The position numbers and the translations under genes are program-made. From NCBI GenBank assembly GCA_963790405.1, contig CAWBOJ010000002.1:186001-250000 (forward strand): a stretch of 64,000 bases of DNA. The letters run 5' to 3'. Each line of letters begins with the position of its first letter. Positions within the stretch are counted from its first letter, which is position 1. The DNA comes from JBGSMX01 sp963790405 (GTDB lineage: Bacteria > Actinomycetota > Coriobacteriia > Anaerosomatales > JAGXFU01). The notes under the pieces were generated by a model that saw only the letters and a list, made by a program, of their open reading frames with translations, made no database searches and was not told where the DNA came from. This document shows positions 28,495-38,753 of this stretch, piece after piece.

Positions 28495-30356
28495 CTACAT
28501 CACCTCTTCTTCGACGCCGCTTGCGACCAGCTGCGTGTCGATCTCGGATGACGATCTCGCGGAACACATCCAAGTCGTCTTCGGTCAGGTACTTCGCACG
28601 AGCGATGCGTTCGCGAACCGGCGCGGAGAAGATCTCCGGCAGCGCACCGCCGGCCGCGTGAGCCTCGAGCGCCTTCTCGTGGAAGTGCAAGATGGTCTGG
28701 AGCAGCAGGTCCTGCTTGTGCAGCGACGTGAACTGATCGTCATCGCGAAATGCGTTCTGCTGCAAGAAGTCCTCGCGGATGGACTTGGCGGTCTCCATGA
28801 GAATCTGCTCCTCGGATGAGAGCGCCTCCACGCCAACGAGGCGTGCGATCTCGGCGAGCTCGCTCTCGCGCTGGAGAATCTCCATACAGCGATCGCGGCG
28901 CCCGCGGAATTCGTGGCCCACGTTCTCACGCCAAAACGGCGTGATCTTGTCGAGGTACAACGAGTAGCTCGTGAGCCAGTCGATCGCCGGGAAGTGGCGC
29001 TCGTAGGCCAGGGTGTCTTGCAGTGCCCAGAACACCTTCACGACGCGCAGAGTGTTTTGCACGACCGGCTCCGAGAGGTCACCGCCCGGAGGCGAGACCG
29101 ACCCGACGACCGACACCGAGCCGATTCGCATCTTGTCGGCTTCAGCTTCGTGAGGCGCCGGCTCGGCACCGCCTGCGCTTTCCGCAGCCGCGGATTCGAC
29201 CGAGACGCTCCCGGGCGGCAGCGCGCCACCCAGCGTCGAGACCTTGCCGGCCCGCTCGTAGAATGCGGCGAGCTTGGTGCCGAGATATGCCGGGAAGCCC
29301 TCTTCACCGGGCATCTCCTCGAGACGACCCGAAATCTCACGCATGGCCTCTGCCCAGCGAGATGTGGAGTCGGCCTGAAGCACGACGTTGTATCCCATGT
29401 CGCGGAAGTACTCGGCCATCGTAATGCCCGTGTAGACGCTTGCCTCACGTGCCGCGACAGGCATGTTCGAGGTGTTGGCGACGAGCACCGTCCTTTTCAT
29501 GAGCGGCTCTCCCGAGTACGGATCTTCAAGCTCGGGGAACTCCATGAGCACGTCGGTCATCTCGTTGCCTCGCTCGCCACAGCCGATGAAGATGACGACC
29601 TCGGCGTTGGACCACTTGGCGATCTGGTGCTGCGTGACGGTCTTTCCCGCGCCGAATGGACCCGGGATGCACGACACGCCGCCTTTCATGAGCGGGAAGA
29701 ACGTGTCGATGACCCGCGTTCCCGTCACGAGCGGCTCGCTGACCGACAGCTTGCGCCGATACGGCCTGGCGACTCGTACCGGCCAGCTCTGCATCATGAG
29801 CAGATCGACCGTTTCGCCCGCCTCGGTGCGGAGCTTGCCGACCGGCTGCTCGACCGTATACGTCCCGCTCTCGATCGATTCGATCTTGCCGCTCACGTTC
29901 GGGGGAATCATGATCCGCAGCGTGATGACGGCGTTCTCCTGCACGATACCGATGACGTCGCCGCCCTCGACCACGTCTCCGGCCTTCGCGGTCGCGTGGA
30001 ACATCCACTGTCTTGTCGCGATCCAGACCCGGCGCGTCGATACCGCGTGCCAGAAACGCGCCCGCCATGGCTTCCAGTGCGTCGAGCGGCCGCTGGACAC
30101 CGTCGTACACCGCACCCAGCATGCCCGGCCCGAGCTCGACCGACAGCGGAGCACCGGTGGATACCACCGGGTCGCCCGGGCCGAGACCCTCGGTCTCCTC
30201 GTAGACCTGGATCGAGCTGCGGTCTCCTCGCATCTCGATGATCTCACCCATAAGGCCTTCGTCGCCCACACGTACCAGGTCGTACATTCTGGAGGTGACG
30301 AGGCCTTCGGCGACCACGAGGGGACCGGCGACCTTCACGATGCTTCCCTGCTCCAT
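28495..30356 (-). CDS. atpA: V/A-type ATP synthase catalytic subunit A (frameshifted)
   Basis: The catalytic subunit, about 620 residues. The N terminus (SIVKVAGPLVVAEGL) and the bulge domain characteristic of A subunits (GIVQENAVITLRIMIPPNVSG) are present. The Walker A loop is GPFGAGKT, followed by GCGERGNEM and the Walker B-like region VLQADSTSRWAEAMREI. The frame shifts near 30020, where the protein passes from DRDKT to WMFHATAKAGD, and near 28545 between two GATC sites, giving the tail SSEIDTQLVASGVEEEV. Its ATG directly follows the atpF stop (TAGATG). It hydrolyses or makes ATP at the interface with AtpB. Confidence 0.92.
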
Positions 30357-30691
30357 CTACTCGCCCTCTTCTCGGATGAACGATGTCGTCCCGAGCGCAC
30401 GCTCGATAGCGCGGTCGAGTTTCTGTTGTCCTATGCCGCCGGAGCTACCCGCCCCGGGGATGACGGTCACCGAAGGGACCAGTTCGTCCCTGACAAGGCA
30501 GCCTCCTCGGCAATCTCGTGCCACACCGGCTCGGTGACGAGAACTACGGCGTATTCGCCTCCCGTGAGCTTGCCCCACAGGTCGCGAGCGTCGGCGGGTT
30601 CCCGCACCGAGAACACCTCGAAGCCGAGCGGACGGAACCCCGCCACACTCGTTCCGTCGCCGACGACCGCTACCTTGAGCGCCTCGGTCAT
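30357..30691 (-). CDS. atpF: V/A-type ATP synthase subunit F (one frameshift)
   Basis: A protein of about 111 residues, the second part of the central stalk. The first part (VAVVGDGTSVAGFRPLGFEVF and YAVVLVTEPVWHEI) and the last part (LVPSVTVIPGAGSSGG, then KLDRAIERALGT) match the family but lie in different frames, with the break near 30495. Start and stop codons abut those of atpC and atpA (TAGATG on both sides), which shows tight coupling. Identification also rests on position in the operon. Confidence 0.88.
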
Positions 30692-31685
30692 CTACGCCAC
30701 GTCCCTGAGTCGCGTCCGCAGTTCATCGCGTGACACGCCCGCGAGCTTGCCGATGAGAAGCATGCAGCAGCATCGAAGTCTCGAGTTTGCGTTGCATGAC
30801 GTAGGCAACCACTGGCTCCGGTCCGACCGGCACGCGACGCGCATCGCCCATACGACGCGTCACAAGAGCATCCGCCGCTATGTCGAAGCGCACTGGATCT
30901 GCAAGTGCCTCCGGGTCAGCTCCACGCAAGGTCGGTCGAGCCACGAGCCGTTCTACGGCCTCCTCGAGCGGCAGGCGGTAGACACCCATGAGGTCCTCGG
31001 CAGTAATGGTCCCGCCTGGCACCGAGTGCCGCACGACCTCGCTGGTCGGCAAGCCCAGCGTTCGCACTCGCACGAATGCCCTGACGTTGGCCAGATCTGC
31101 CAGCGTCGACGCCATATCGCGTACATGCCGGTTCTCGATCGTCCGAGCAACCGCGTCGAGCGCCGTGTACAGTTCGGTGTCCACCGCTGCGTCGAGCAGG
31201 TTCACCGCCAGTTCGCCGTCTACGGTGGCCTCGACCCGAACCCGATCCTCGGCGGCCTGCAGCAACGCAGGCAGGCGTCCGGCCACCATCCGTTCGATCG
31301 ACACGCTCCCCAGGTCGTTGAGGAGCTCGTTCGCCTCAATGCCGAGCGACTCGGCCTTCAGCCGGCCCCGGAGGTTCTCGAAGTCGTGGATGGTCCGGAA
31401 GTAGTCGACCATGGGTTGGGGCAGATTCGCAGTCTCGAGGAAATCCGCATAGACATCAGCCAGCGCACGGTCGAACGCGATCTCGACGTCCTCGGCGGTC
31501 TGAGCGGTCTCGAGGTAGGCACCGTAGCGAGTCTCGGACAGCACGCGCTTCTGATCCTCGAACGTGCGGGCGTCGAGCAATCGCTCGTAGTGCGAACTCC
31601 TCAGCAGCAGTGTTTCGAGCACGCGAACGCGCCCGACGGCATAGCCGAACCGGATTGAATCGCGTATGGGGCTATACACGGCCAT
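30692..31685 (-). CDS. atpC: V/A-type ATP synthase subunit C (one frameshift near the end)
   Basis: A protein of about 331 residues, all helical, which forms the socket between the central shaft and the K ring. It shows the family features YAVGRVRVLETLLL near the start, YFRTIHDFENLRGRLKAESLG and DALDAVARTIENRHVR in the middle. The proper C terminus (LLIGKLAGVSRDELRTRLRDVA) lies in a second frame after a break near 30765. The start overlaps the atpE stop (ATGA). Confidence 0.9.
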
Positions 31686-32272
31686 CAGGAGTCCCCGTCA
31701 CCTCCGAAGAGCGTCTCCATGATGTGTGCCTCGAGCTCGCCGCGTCGCGACTCGATGAGCGCTGCAGGCGAGACCTCGACACGCATGCGGTCACCCTCGA
31801 GCACCACGCCGTGCTTGACGGCGGAGGTAGCGCCGACGACCGCAGCATTCACGTCCGCTGCGGCCAGGGCCTCCTGTAGGCCACCAAGTCGGGCCGCATC
31901 CGCTTCGCCGAGGCTGATCTTCTCGCCGCCACGAGCGGAGGCGGAGATCTCACGGACCATCAGTGCCACGTAGCGGTCGTCGGGCAGCGCCACGATTGAC
32001 GCCTCGGCCGAGCCGATTGCCCGCTCGATCAGGGCACGCTTCTCGGCGAGCACACGATCGCGTCCACGGAGCCGCGCGCCGGCAAGCCGAGTGCGTGCGT
32101 CGTCCGCCGCCTCACGTTCGGCACGCGCGATCTCGTGCTCCCGGTGAGCGACCGACTCGGCCTGCGCCTCGTGCCGCAGACGCTCCGCATGGGCCTCGGC
32201 GGCGAGGACGACAGCATTCGCCTCCGCGTCAGCATCACGGTCTATTCGTTGAAGAATGTCAGCAAGCGCCAC
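31685..32272 (-). CDS. atpE: V/A-type ATP synthase subunit E
   Basis: A 195-residue peripheral-stalk protein. The N-terminal half is a long charged helix (ILQRIDRDADAEANAVVLAAEAHAERL...) that pairs with subunit H. The C-terminal half is the globular head-binding domain (DDRYVALMVREIS; GVVLEGDRMRVEVSPAALIESRRGELEAHIMETLF). It lies directly behind atpK and overlaps atpC. The frame is intact. Confidence 0.88.
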   Translation of the reverse strand: MALADILQRIDRDADAEANAVVLAAEAHAERLRHEAQAESVAHREHEIARAEREAADDARTRLAGARLRGRDRVLAEKRALIERAIGSAEASIVALPDDRYVALMVREISASARGGEKISLGEADAARLGGLQEALAAADVNAAVVGATSAVKHGVVLEGDRMRVEVSPAALIESRRGELEAHIMETLFGGDGDS

Positions 32273-32276
32273 GGCT

Positions 32277-32765
32277 CTATCCTGTCGCGTACAGAAGCAT
32301 GAGGATGGTCACGACGAGCGAGAAGACCGCGTAGGTCTCGACGAGCGCCGGGAAAATCAGCGCCTTGCCGGCGTCCTCGTCGCGTCGAGCGACCATGCCG
32401 GCAGCACCGACTGCGGTGAGACCCTGATACACACCTGAGAATCCGCACAGAAACGCCACCGGCAGGCACGAGATGAACACGCGCACGCCCTCCGTGGCGG
32501 TCAGCTCCGGCGAGCCGCCGAAGATTCCCGTGAACACAAACACGAGGATCATCGTGACCAGACCGTAGATGCCCTGCGTCCCCGGCATGGCTGCCAGCGG
32601 CAGTACCTTACCGAACTTCTCCGAATCCTCGGAGACGACTCCGGCGGCAGTGTTCGCGATCGATGTGATACCGATCGACGAACCTATGCCGCCCCCGATC
32701 GCGGCGACTGCCGCGCCCAGGTATGCCCAGTTTAGGCCGGTCATACCCAGAATGGTCTCATTCAC
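32277..32765 (-). CDS. atpK: V/A-type ATP synthase membrane ring subunit K (sodium-type ligand set)
   Basis: A 162-residue proteolipid made of two fused helical hairpins. It carries MPGTQGIYG in the second helix (Thr63, Gln64), VYQG in the third (Gln114) and LVETYAVF in the fourth (Glu143). In the Enterococcus hirae NtpK ring, Thr64, Gln65, Gln110 and Glu139, with the backbone of Leu61, bind Na+. All four side chains are conserved here, so the ring should carry sodium rather than protons. Only the second hairpin has the essential Glu, as in NtpK. The start overlaps the atpI stop (ATGA). The frame is intact. Confidence 0.93.
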   Translation of the reverse strand: MNETILGMTGLNWAYLGAAVAAIGGGIGSSIGITSIANTAAGVVSEDSEKFGKVLPLAAMPGTQGIYGLVTMILVFVFTGIFGGSPELTATEGVRVFISCLPVAFLCGFSGVYQGLTAVGAAGMVARRDEDAGKALIFPALVETYAVFSLVVTILMLLYATG

Positions 32766-34777
32766 GAGCTGGGCCCTCCCTTCTGCTCACCCGCAGCCTG
32801 CGGATGAAGCACCAACTGCCTCGTTGTCGACGAGAACGGGGTGTAAACCCGCCCGCCGCCTTCATAGAAATGACCAAAGAACTCGACGTACTGCAGACGC
32901 GTGGGATGGACGAACGCGCCGAGCAGGTTGATCACGACGTTGAACACGTGGCCCACCACGAAGATGAGCGCGGCGATGAAGATCCCGATGTACGGGATGC
33001 CACCCGACAGCTCGGTCAGGCGATTCATCGCGTCGCCCACGTAGAGACTCGCAAGACCGAGAGCGGCCAGACGTGTGTATGACAGGAACTCCGACCCAAG
33101 CCCGACCACACCATACACGCCGAGGAATCCCTTGAGCGGAATCAGTGCGGTGTGCCACGCGGGCACCTTGCGGGCGATCACATTGAGCAAGCCGCCTTTG
33201 AGAAGCAGCAGTTGCACGAATGCGACGATCAACAGCGGCATCCCGAGTGCGGAGTTCAGCATCCCGGCCATCGAGAGCACTGCGACTATGAGCAACGCCA
33301 AGAACACGAGTAGGCTGATGTGATCCGAGATCGAGTCAATCACATTGCCGCGATGCCATTCCTGATACGCCGCCAACGCGATAGCCACACTCACATGCAC
33401 AACACCGATGACCACGCACACACTGAGCAGCAGTATCAGCTCGGTCGCCGGGTCGATCAGCGGTTTGTACTGGAGAAATGCAGGCAGCTTGTCTGCGGCA
33501 AACGCCAGATAGCTGCGCGTGAGAGCGCCCCACAGCACCGAGGCAAACCCGCCAAAGATGAGCAGATCCATGAACTTCTTCACGCCAGGTGCCACATCGA
33601 GCTTCGTCTTGATAAGCCACGCACCCACCATGAGCATGATGCCGTAGCCCACATCGCCGATGCACATGCCGAAGAACCAGAAGAAGAACGGCGCCATGAT
33701 CGGCGTCGGATCGAATCCGAAGTAATCGGGTCGCCCGTAGAGGTCGGTGAGCACTTCGAACGGACGAATCCACGAGTGGTTGGTCAGCTCGACAGGCACG
33801 CTCTCGGAAGGATCGGGCTGTTCGAACGACACGTCGATGTCACTCCCGACCGGCTCGAGCGCCGCCAACAGCGCCTCTCGCTTGCGCTCCGGCAACCAGC
33901 CGGTGAGCACGAATGTCCGCTCGGTCGACAGGTAGCACGAGTGAACCGATACAGCTTCCAGATCGGAGTGCAGCGCCTCGACCAGTGCGAAGACGTTCGC
34001 GTACTCGTGCGCCAGCTCGCGCGCACGGTCCTCAAGCTCGCTCTTCTCACGCTCGAGATTGCCCAACAGCTCAAGCGCATCGGCGATCTCCTCGGCGGGA
34101 TAGTCCACTAGCTCGGGGAACGAGACCTCAGCGAACTCGGTCGCCGCCAGCGCGCTCTTGACCTCTTCGAGGCGGCTGATGTGCGCCATGACGACCCAGG
34201 CCTCGCTATGACCGTCGTTGCCGACCTCATCGACCGAGACCTCGTCGACGGCCTCGCGCAACGCCGTCCGCACGTCAGCCGAGTGGTTAAGGGGCACGAT
34301 GCCGGTGAAGAGCGCAACGTGCTCGGTGCCTTCCCACTGACTGATCTGCAACCGCATGTCGCGCCAGGGCTCAAGCTCGTGCACGAGACTCGTGAGCCGA
34401 GCTCGCTCGCGGTCGATCGTGGCGATGCGGTCCGAGGCTCGCTCGCATTCCTGGTAAAGCTCCTCGAACTTCGCATCCGGCTCGAGAGCGTGGAACTCCT
34501 CTTCACTCAAGTGGAATTTCTCGGAAATGAAGACGCCGAATGCAACGTCGGCCTCGTGATACCGATACAGGAAGTCGCGCACGAACTGCGCCTGCGCGAG
34601 TAGCTTCTCCGCGATGTGGAGCCGCTGCTGATCGACGACCATCTCGGTGACGCCGCCCTGATCGCTCTCGTGCTTCTCGATCTGGAGCAGACCGGCACGC
34701 TGCAAATCGTCCGTGACCTGCTCTACGACGTCCGAGTAGCCGAGGACCGTGACTTTGAGCATGCGTGCGATGGCCAC
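32762..34777 (-). CDS. atpI: V/A-type ATP synthase subunit I (stator a-subunit)
   Basis: A protein of about 671 residues. The N-terminal half is cytoplasmic and coiled-coil (VTVLGYSDVVEQVTDDLQRAGLLQIEKHE...), holding the peripheral stalks. From about residue 355 it has seven to eight transmembrane helices (PFFFWFFGMCIGDVGYGIMLMVGAWLI; ILLLSVCVVIGVVHVSVAIAL), including the helix with the essential Arg (FLSYTRLAALGLASLYVGDAMN). It forms the half-channels against the K ring. GTG 34777 gives the N terminus closest to relatives; ATG 34762 is possible and the ribosome site is weak. The frame is intact. Confidence 0.9.
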   Translation of the reverse strand: MAIARMLKVTVLGYSDVVEQVTDDLQRAGLLQIEKHESDQGGVTEMVVDQQRLHIAEKLLAQAQFVRDFLYRYHEADVAFGVFISEKFHLSEEEFHALEPDAKFEELYQECERASDRIATIDRERARLTSLVHELEPWRDMRLQISQWEGTEHVALFTGIVPLNHSADVRTALREAVDEVSVDEVGNDGHSEAWVVMAHISRLEEVKSALAATEFAEVSFPELVDYPAEEIADALELLGNLEREKSELEDRARELAHEYANVFALVEALHSDLEAVSVHSCYLSTERTFVLTGWLPERKREALLAALEPVGSDIDVSFEQPDPSESVPVELTNHSWIRPFEVLTDLYGRPDYFGFDPTPIMAPFFFWFFGMCIGDVGYGIMLMVGAWLIKTKLDVAPGVKKFMDLLIFGGFASVLWGALTRSYLAFAADKLPAFLQYKPLIDPATELILLLSVCVVIGVVHVSVAIALAAYQEWHRGNVIDSISDHISLLVFLALLIVAVLSMAGMLNSALGMPLLIVAFVQLLLLKGGLLNVIARKVPAWHTALIPLKGFLGVYGVVGLGSEFLSYTRLAALGLASLYVGDAMNRLTELSGGIPYIGIFIAALIFVVGHVFNVVINLLGAFVHPTRLQYVEFFGHFYEGGGRVYTPFSSTTRQLVLHPQAAGEQKGGPSS

Positions 34778-34784
34778 GCCCGCG

Positions 34785-35090
34785 TCACCCGACCAGGAAG
34801 TCAACGACGGTGCGTGCGGCCTCGTCCAAGCGCGGCTCGCTCTCGGCGATCACCGCACCCAATTCGGCCTCAGCATCGCGCTCGACAGAGACTGCCTGGG
34901 CATCCGCTTCTCGCAGCACCCGCGAACGAATCTCGGCCGCCTCGTTGGCGGTCTCGCGCTGCGCTTCGGACCTGATGAGATCCGCTTCGGCGATAGCCTC
35001 ACGCTTGATGTCTTTCGCGCGAGTACGAGCGTCAGCGACGGTGCGACGGGCTACATCTTCGGCACGAAGGACTTCTTCGAGTTTGTGCAT
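34785..35090 (-). CDS. atpH: V/A-type ATP synthase peripheral stalk subunit H (G)
   Basis: A 101-residue coiled-coil protein (MHKLEEVLRAEDVARRTVADARTRA..., then repeated AE/RD heptads), the partner of subunit E in the stator stalk. It is the first gene of the operon. ATG 35090 gives the standard length; an upstream extension to 35153 lacks support. Subunits of this kind are recognised mainly by their heptad pattern and by position. Confidence 0.8.
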   Translation of the reverse strand: MHKLEEVLRAEDVARRTVADARTRAKDIKREAIAEADLIRSEAQRETANEAAEIRSRVLREADAQAVSVERDAEAELGAVIAESEPRLDEAARTVVDFLVG

Positions 35091-35636
35091 AGGCCCGAGC
35101 CCCCTCACTCCGCGGACAATGAGTGCGATTGTAGCACTCGGGCACGTCTTCACTGTGGGTGCCAGGCTATGTTAGGTTGACGCAATCCCCCGAGATGCAG
35201 CTGTCCCTTGCCGAGATTCACCTGTGATGCAGAAGCGCTGTCCCCGTAGTGGTGACCCCCGTCGCTTCCGTGTTCGTCATGCGAAGCGTCAATCCTGCCA
35301 CAGTTGTGCAAACCCGATGCGGCTCTGTCCTTTCTCCCCCCATATGATTCAATGAGTCGAGTACTATTGGGACCGCCTGATCCTCTACTTCCTCGGAGAC
35401 TTCGTGTTCGACCACCACCCACACAAGACCGCCGTGCCGTTGCCCCTGCATACAAGTTGCGGACTGGCGTCCCGGTGAGCAGCCCAACCAGGGAGACCCG
35501 CCGCGTGGACTCACGGATCCCCGGCAGCCGGGCCATCCCGGATCGTCCGGGCTCGGGCTCGCGTCCAAACGGGCTACGCGCTCCACTCGACGCAGGTATC
35601 TCTGTCGACGGCAACGCGAAACGCAGACATCGGCAC
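35091..35636. other. Long region without a recognisable gene between atpH and the M23 peptidase
   Basis: About 545 bases separate atpH from the best start of the next gene. Both strands have only long open frames of atypical composition (Arg/Pro-rich), which are typical shadows in high-GC DNA. I see no tRNA, riboswitch or strong terminator. Part of it (from GTG 35505) could be an N-terminal extension of the following gene. Confidence 0.5.
35128..35157 (-). promoter_or_regulatory. Possible promoter of the ATPase operon
   Basis: On the minus strand a TACAAT box (35128-35133) lies about 38 bases upstream of the atpH start. The -35 region (near 35151-35157) does not match TTGACA well, so only the -10 box supports the call. 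Confidence 0.35.
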
Positions 35637-36490
35637 ATGAAGGCCAAGCGCCTCGCACAACTCCAACTTGCGGGCATCATCGTCGTGTTGCTAGTCGCTC
35701 TCGTTGTCGGCTGGAGGCTCGCGGCGCGCCCTGGCACCCCGGCCGAGGGTGCAGCTACCGCCGTGACGCCCGCCGAGCCCCCGGTGATGCAGGTGGTGGC
35801 CGAGGACCGATCCGAGCCCACACCATTCTTCGCCAACTACCGCAGCCTGCACCTGTATCTGCCGGTCTCGCCCTTGCGGCTGTCCGAGATCGGGTTCCAC
35901 CAGGCGTCCGGCGACACCGCGCTTGCACATGGAGTCGCTGCTGCCCGACGCCGACATGGTACTCGCCGAGCAGAACAAGGGCACCGGACGTCCGGCGCCT
36001 GCGGTGGGAGAGGACGACAACGGGCCCAACATACTTGAGGGCACCGTTCTTAGGATGTGGCGATCGAATCGGACCGGCCCGCCGGACACTGCGGTCGACG
36101 TATGCGCTCCCGTCGGCTCACCCGTCTACGCACCCGTGACCGGTGAAGTCGTCGAGGTGCGACCGTACCTGCTCTACGAGAAGTACGACGACTACGAGAT
36201 CCACATCCGACCCTCTGGGTGGCCCGAGATCGATCTCGTGATGATCCACGTCGACGATCCGGCCGTAAGCGCGGGAGATCACGTCATCGGGCGGCGTCAC
36301 GCAGCTGGCGAGTCGTGCGTTTGCTCTCCGACCAGGTGACGCCCCAGATGTCGGCGTACACGAACGACCGGCGGCGACCACGTCCACGTGCAGCTCAACG
36401 AGATCGAGTCCGGATGGATCGCTCGACAGCTTGGACGGTTCGTAGCGCGTCGACAGCGGCGTGGACTGCGACAGCGGCTCAGTCCTCTGA
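35637..36490 (+). CDS. Membrane-anchored M23 (LytM-like) peptidase domain protein (several frameshifts)
   Basis: A protein of about 280 residues after repair. ATG 35637 starts a short basic stretch and one transmembrane helix (LAGIIVVLLVALVVGWRL). An extracytoplasmic domain follows in three frames: YRSLHLYLPVSPLRLSEIGFHQA, then DTAVDVCAPVGSPVYAPVTGEVVEVRPY and WPEIDLVMIHVDDPAVSAGDHVIGG, then GDHVHVQLNEIESG. The last three match the core of M23 folds, including HVHVQ in place of the usual HLHFE. Breaks lie near 35930, 36295 (GGG run) and 36365. GTG 35505 is an alternative start. M23 proteins cut peptidoglycan cross-bridges or activate amidases; the expected metal-binding HxxxD is not clear (DTAVD), so this member may be inactive. 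The end is uncertain. Confidence 0.6.
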
Positions 36491-36683
36491 TGAGCGGCGA
36501 ACGAATCCCCGGAACCGGCGATCGAACTCGTAGCGCACGAGGCGCACCTTGCGGTCGCACCCCGTGCACTGAGCGAGATGTCCATCCCGACGCGCGTGAC
36601 TTCCCACTCGTTGGCGCCGCACGGGTGAGCCCTTCTTGAGACGCACGACGTCGCCAACACGCACGGGAGTGATGGGCACGGCC
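36479..36683 (-). CDS. DUF951 family small protein (frameshifted)
   Basis: About 68 residues. It starts at GTG 36683 with AAGGAG eight bases upstream. The reconstructed protein is VAVPITPVRVGDVVRLKKG, then HPCGANEWEVTRVGMDISLS, then CTGCDRKVRLVRYEFDRRF. This is the DUF951 pattern, with one Cys in HPCG and a CxxC, probably a small zinc or nucleic-acid-binding protein. Two frame breaks in such a short gene point to sequence error. Its function is unknown; the family is widespread in Gram-positive genomes. It overlaps the uncertain end of the M23 gene convergently. Confidence 0.75.
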
Positions 36684-36845
36684 ACGGCGATCTCCTTCTC
36701 GGCTCGGGCGTGAGGCACTGTATCGGCGGGATCGCACGAATGGCGGCAACCGCACGCTCGCGGTATAAGGGAGTATACCGTCCGCAAGAACGTACACGCC
36801 CGTGGTCCGTGTGGACTCGACGATCGACGAAGGGGCACCCCCGTC

Positions 36846-37123
36846 ATGCAGACTCCAGCGATTCTCTCCGTCCTCGGCGAGGACCGTGTCGGCATCGTCG
36901 CCGGCATCTCACAAGTGCTCGCCGAGTCGAAGCGCCAATATCGAGGACATCCGCCAGACGATCATCGGCGGCATCTTCTCGATGACGATGCTCGTGACCG
37001 TCGACGAAGAAGCGACGCCGTTCGACGACGGTCCAGCGACGCCTTGCCGAGGTCGGCACCGAGATCGGCGTGCAGATCACGCTCCAGCGCGAGGACGTCT
37101 TCCGCTACATGCACCGTCTCTAG
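36846..37123 (+). CDS. ACT domain protein, UPF0237 (frameshifted)
   Basis: About 92 residues. The ACT fold is seen across three frame pieces: ILSVLGEDRVGIVAGISQVLAES, then NIEDIRQTIIGGIFSMTMLVTVDEEATPFDD, then RLAEVGTEIGVQITLQREDVFRYMHRL. Breaks near 36940 (extra G) and 37035 explain this. ACT domains bind small ligands such as amino acids. UPF0237 genes are almost always followed by UPF0210, as here 47 bases downstream, so the pair probably acts together. The ligand is unknown. Confidence 0.85.
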
Positions 37124-37170
37124 GCCACGACCTGTCGCAATCCGAACCCTTCGGACATCCGGAGTACCAC

Positions 37171-38537
37171 ATGCACATCTCGCCCGAGGAGATCGTCGAG
37201 ACGCTGCTGATGGTCACCCAGCAGAATCTCGATATCCGCACCGTCACGCTCGGCATGAGCATCGACGAGTGCGCCGACACCGACATCGAGCGCTGCGCCG
37301 CGAAAGTCTACGACCTGGTCTGCACGCGTGCCGAGAAGCTCGTGCCGGTCGCCGAGGCCGTCCAGGCCGAGTACGGCATCCCGATCGTGAACCGCCGCAT
37401 CGCCGTGACGCCGGTCGTCGCAGCTCGCTGCCGTGTGCGACAGCGACGACATCATCCCGATCGCGCTGCGCGCTCGATCGCGCCGCCATCGAGGTCGGCG
37501 TCGACTTCATCGGTGGCTTCTCGGCGCTCGTGCAAAAGGGCACGGCGACGGGCGACGGCGAGCTCATCGACTCGATACCGGCCGCACTGGCCCAGACCGA
37601 GCGCGTCTGCTCCTCGGTCAACGTCGCCTCGACGCGCGCGGGAATCAACATGGACGCGGTGCTGCGCATGGCCGAGATCGTGCGCGAGACCGCCGAGGCG
37701 ACCGCCGATCGTGACTCGTTCGGCTGCGGCAAGCTCGTGGTGTTCTGCAACATGGTGGAGGACAACCCGTTCATGGCCGGTGCCGTGCACGGCGCGGGCG
37801 AGGCCGACGCCGTCATCAACGTCGGCATCTCGGGACCGGGCGTGGTGCGCGCGGTCGTCGCGTCCCTGCCCGACGACGCCGATCTCACCGAGGTGGCCGA
37901 GGCGATCAAGACCACCGCGTTCAAGATCACGCGCGCCGGCGAGCTCATCGCGCGCGAGGCCGCCCGCCGGCTCGGTGTGGCCATGGGCATCGTCGATCTC
38001 TCGCTCGCGCCCACCCCTGCCGACGGCGACAGCGTCGCGCAGATCATCGAAGCGATCGGTGTCGAGCGCTGCGGCGGTCCCGGCACCACCACCGCGCTCG
38101 CACTGCTCAACGACGCCGTCAAGAAGGGCGGCGCGATGGGCACGAGTTCGACCGGCGGCCTTTCGGGCGCGTTCATCCCCGTTTCCGAGGATGCCGGCAT
38201 GATCCGCGCCGTCCACGACGGAGCACTCACGCTCGAGAAGCTCGAAGCGATGACATCGGTGTGCTCGGTTGGGCTCGACATGATCGCGATTCCGGGCGAC
38301 ACGCCTGTCGAGACGATCGCCGCCGTCATCTCCGACGTGTGCGCGATCGGCGTCATCAACAGCAAGACGACCGCCGCACGCCTCATTCCCGCTGTCGGCA
38401 AGAGCGTCGGCGATTCGGTCGAGTACGGCGGACTGTTCGGCTCCGCGCCCGTGATGTCGGTCAACCAGTGGGCCGGAACGCGCCTTATGCGCCGAGGAGG
38501 CCGCTTTCCGGCCCCCCTCGGCAGCCTCAAGAACTAG
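37171..38537 (+). CDS. PFL-like family protein, UPF0210/DUF711 (frameshifted)
   Basis: About 455 residues starting at ATG 37171 behind GGAG. Family stretches are EEIVETLLMVTQQNLDIRTVTLGMSI at the start, then DFIGGFSALVQKGTATGDGELIDSIP, CNMVEDNPFMAGAVHGAGE, ERCGGPGTTTALALLNDAVKKGG and SVCSVGLDMIAIPGDTP. The fold is related to pyruvate formate-lyase, but members lack the usual glycyl radical loop and their reaction is not known. The frame breaks near 37420 and 37465 (GCGCGC) affect only the first quarter. It is co-transcribed with the ACT protein. Confidence 0.88.
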
Positions 38538-38654
38538 CGCAAGGCCTCTTAAGCACCTCTCCGACCGCTCCGCGCGGGCTCTCTTGGAGGCTCAACGGCG
38601 CCAGACCATGACCGTTCGTCGCGGCCATTTCCCCATGCTATCTAGTGCCTATTG

Positions 38655-38668
38655 TGTGACCCGTCACA
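38655..38668. promoter_or_regulatory. CRP/FNR-like palindrome before the exported protein gene
   Basis: TGTGAC-CC-GTCACA is a perfect inverted repeat, extendable by one G-C pair on each side. The half-sites TGTGA and TCACA are those of CRP-family regulators, but with a 4-base gap rather than 6. It is followed by CTCCCCG, like the palindrome at 15006, and lies about 85 bases before the start at 38754. Confidence 0.4.
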
Positions 38669-38753
38669 CTCCCCGATGAACTAGCTAGGCGCGGCCGAGA
38701 GCGAATCGGCCAACAAGAAGGAGTCCAAGTTCCGAAAGGAGAAGGAGCCTGTC

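Noticed and set aside
28913..31658. Very long plus-strand open frames opposite the ATPase genes
   Set aside because: They are antisense to conserved ATPase subunits; high GC gives few stops in these frames.
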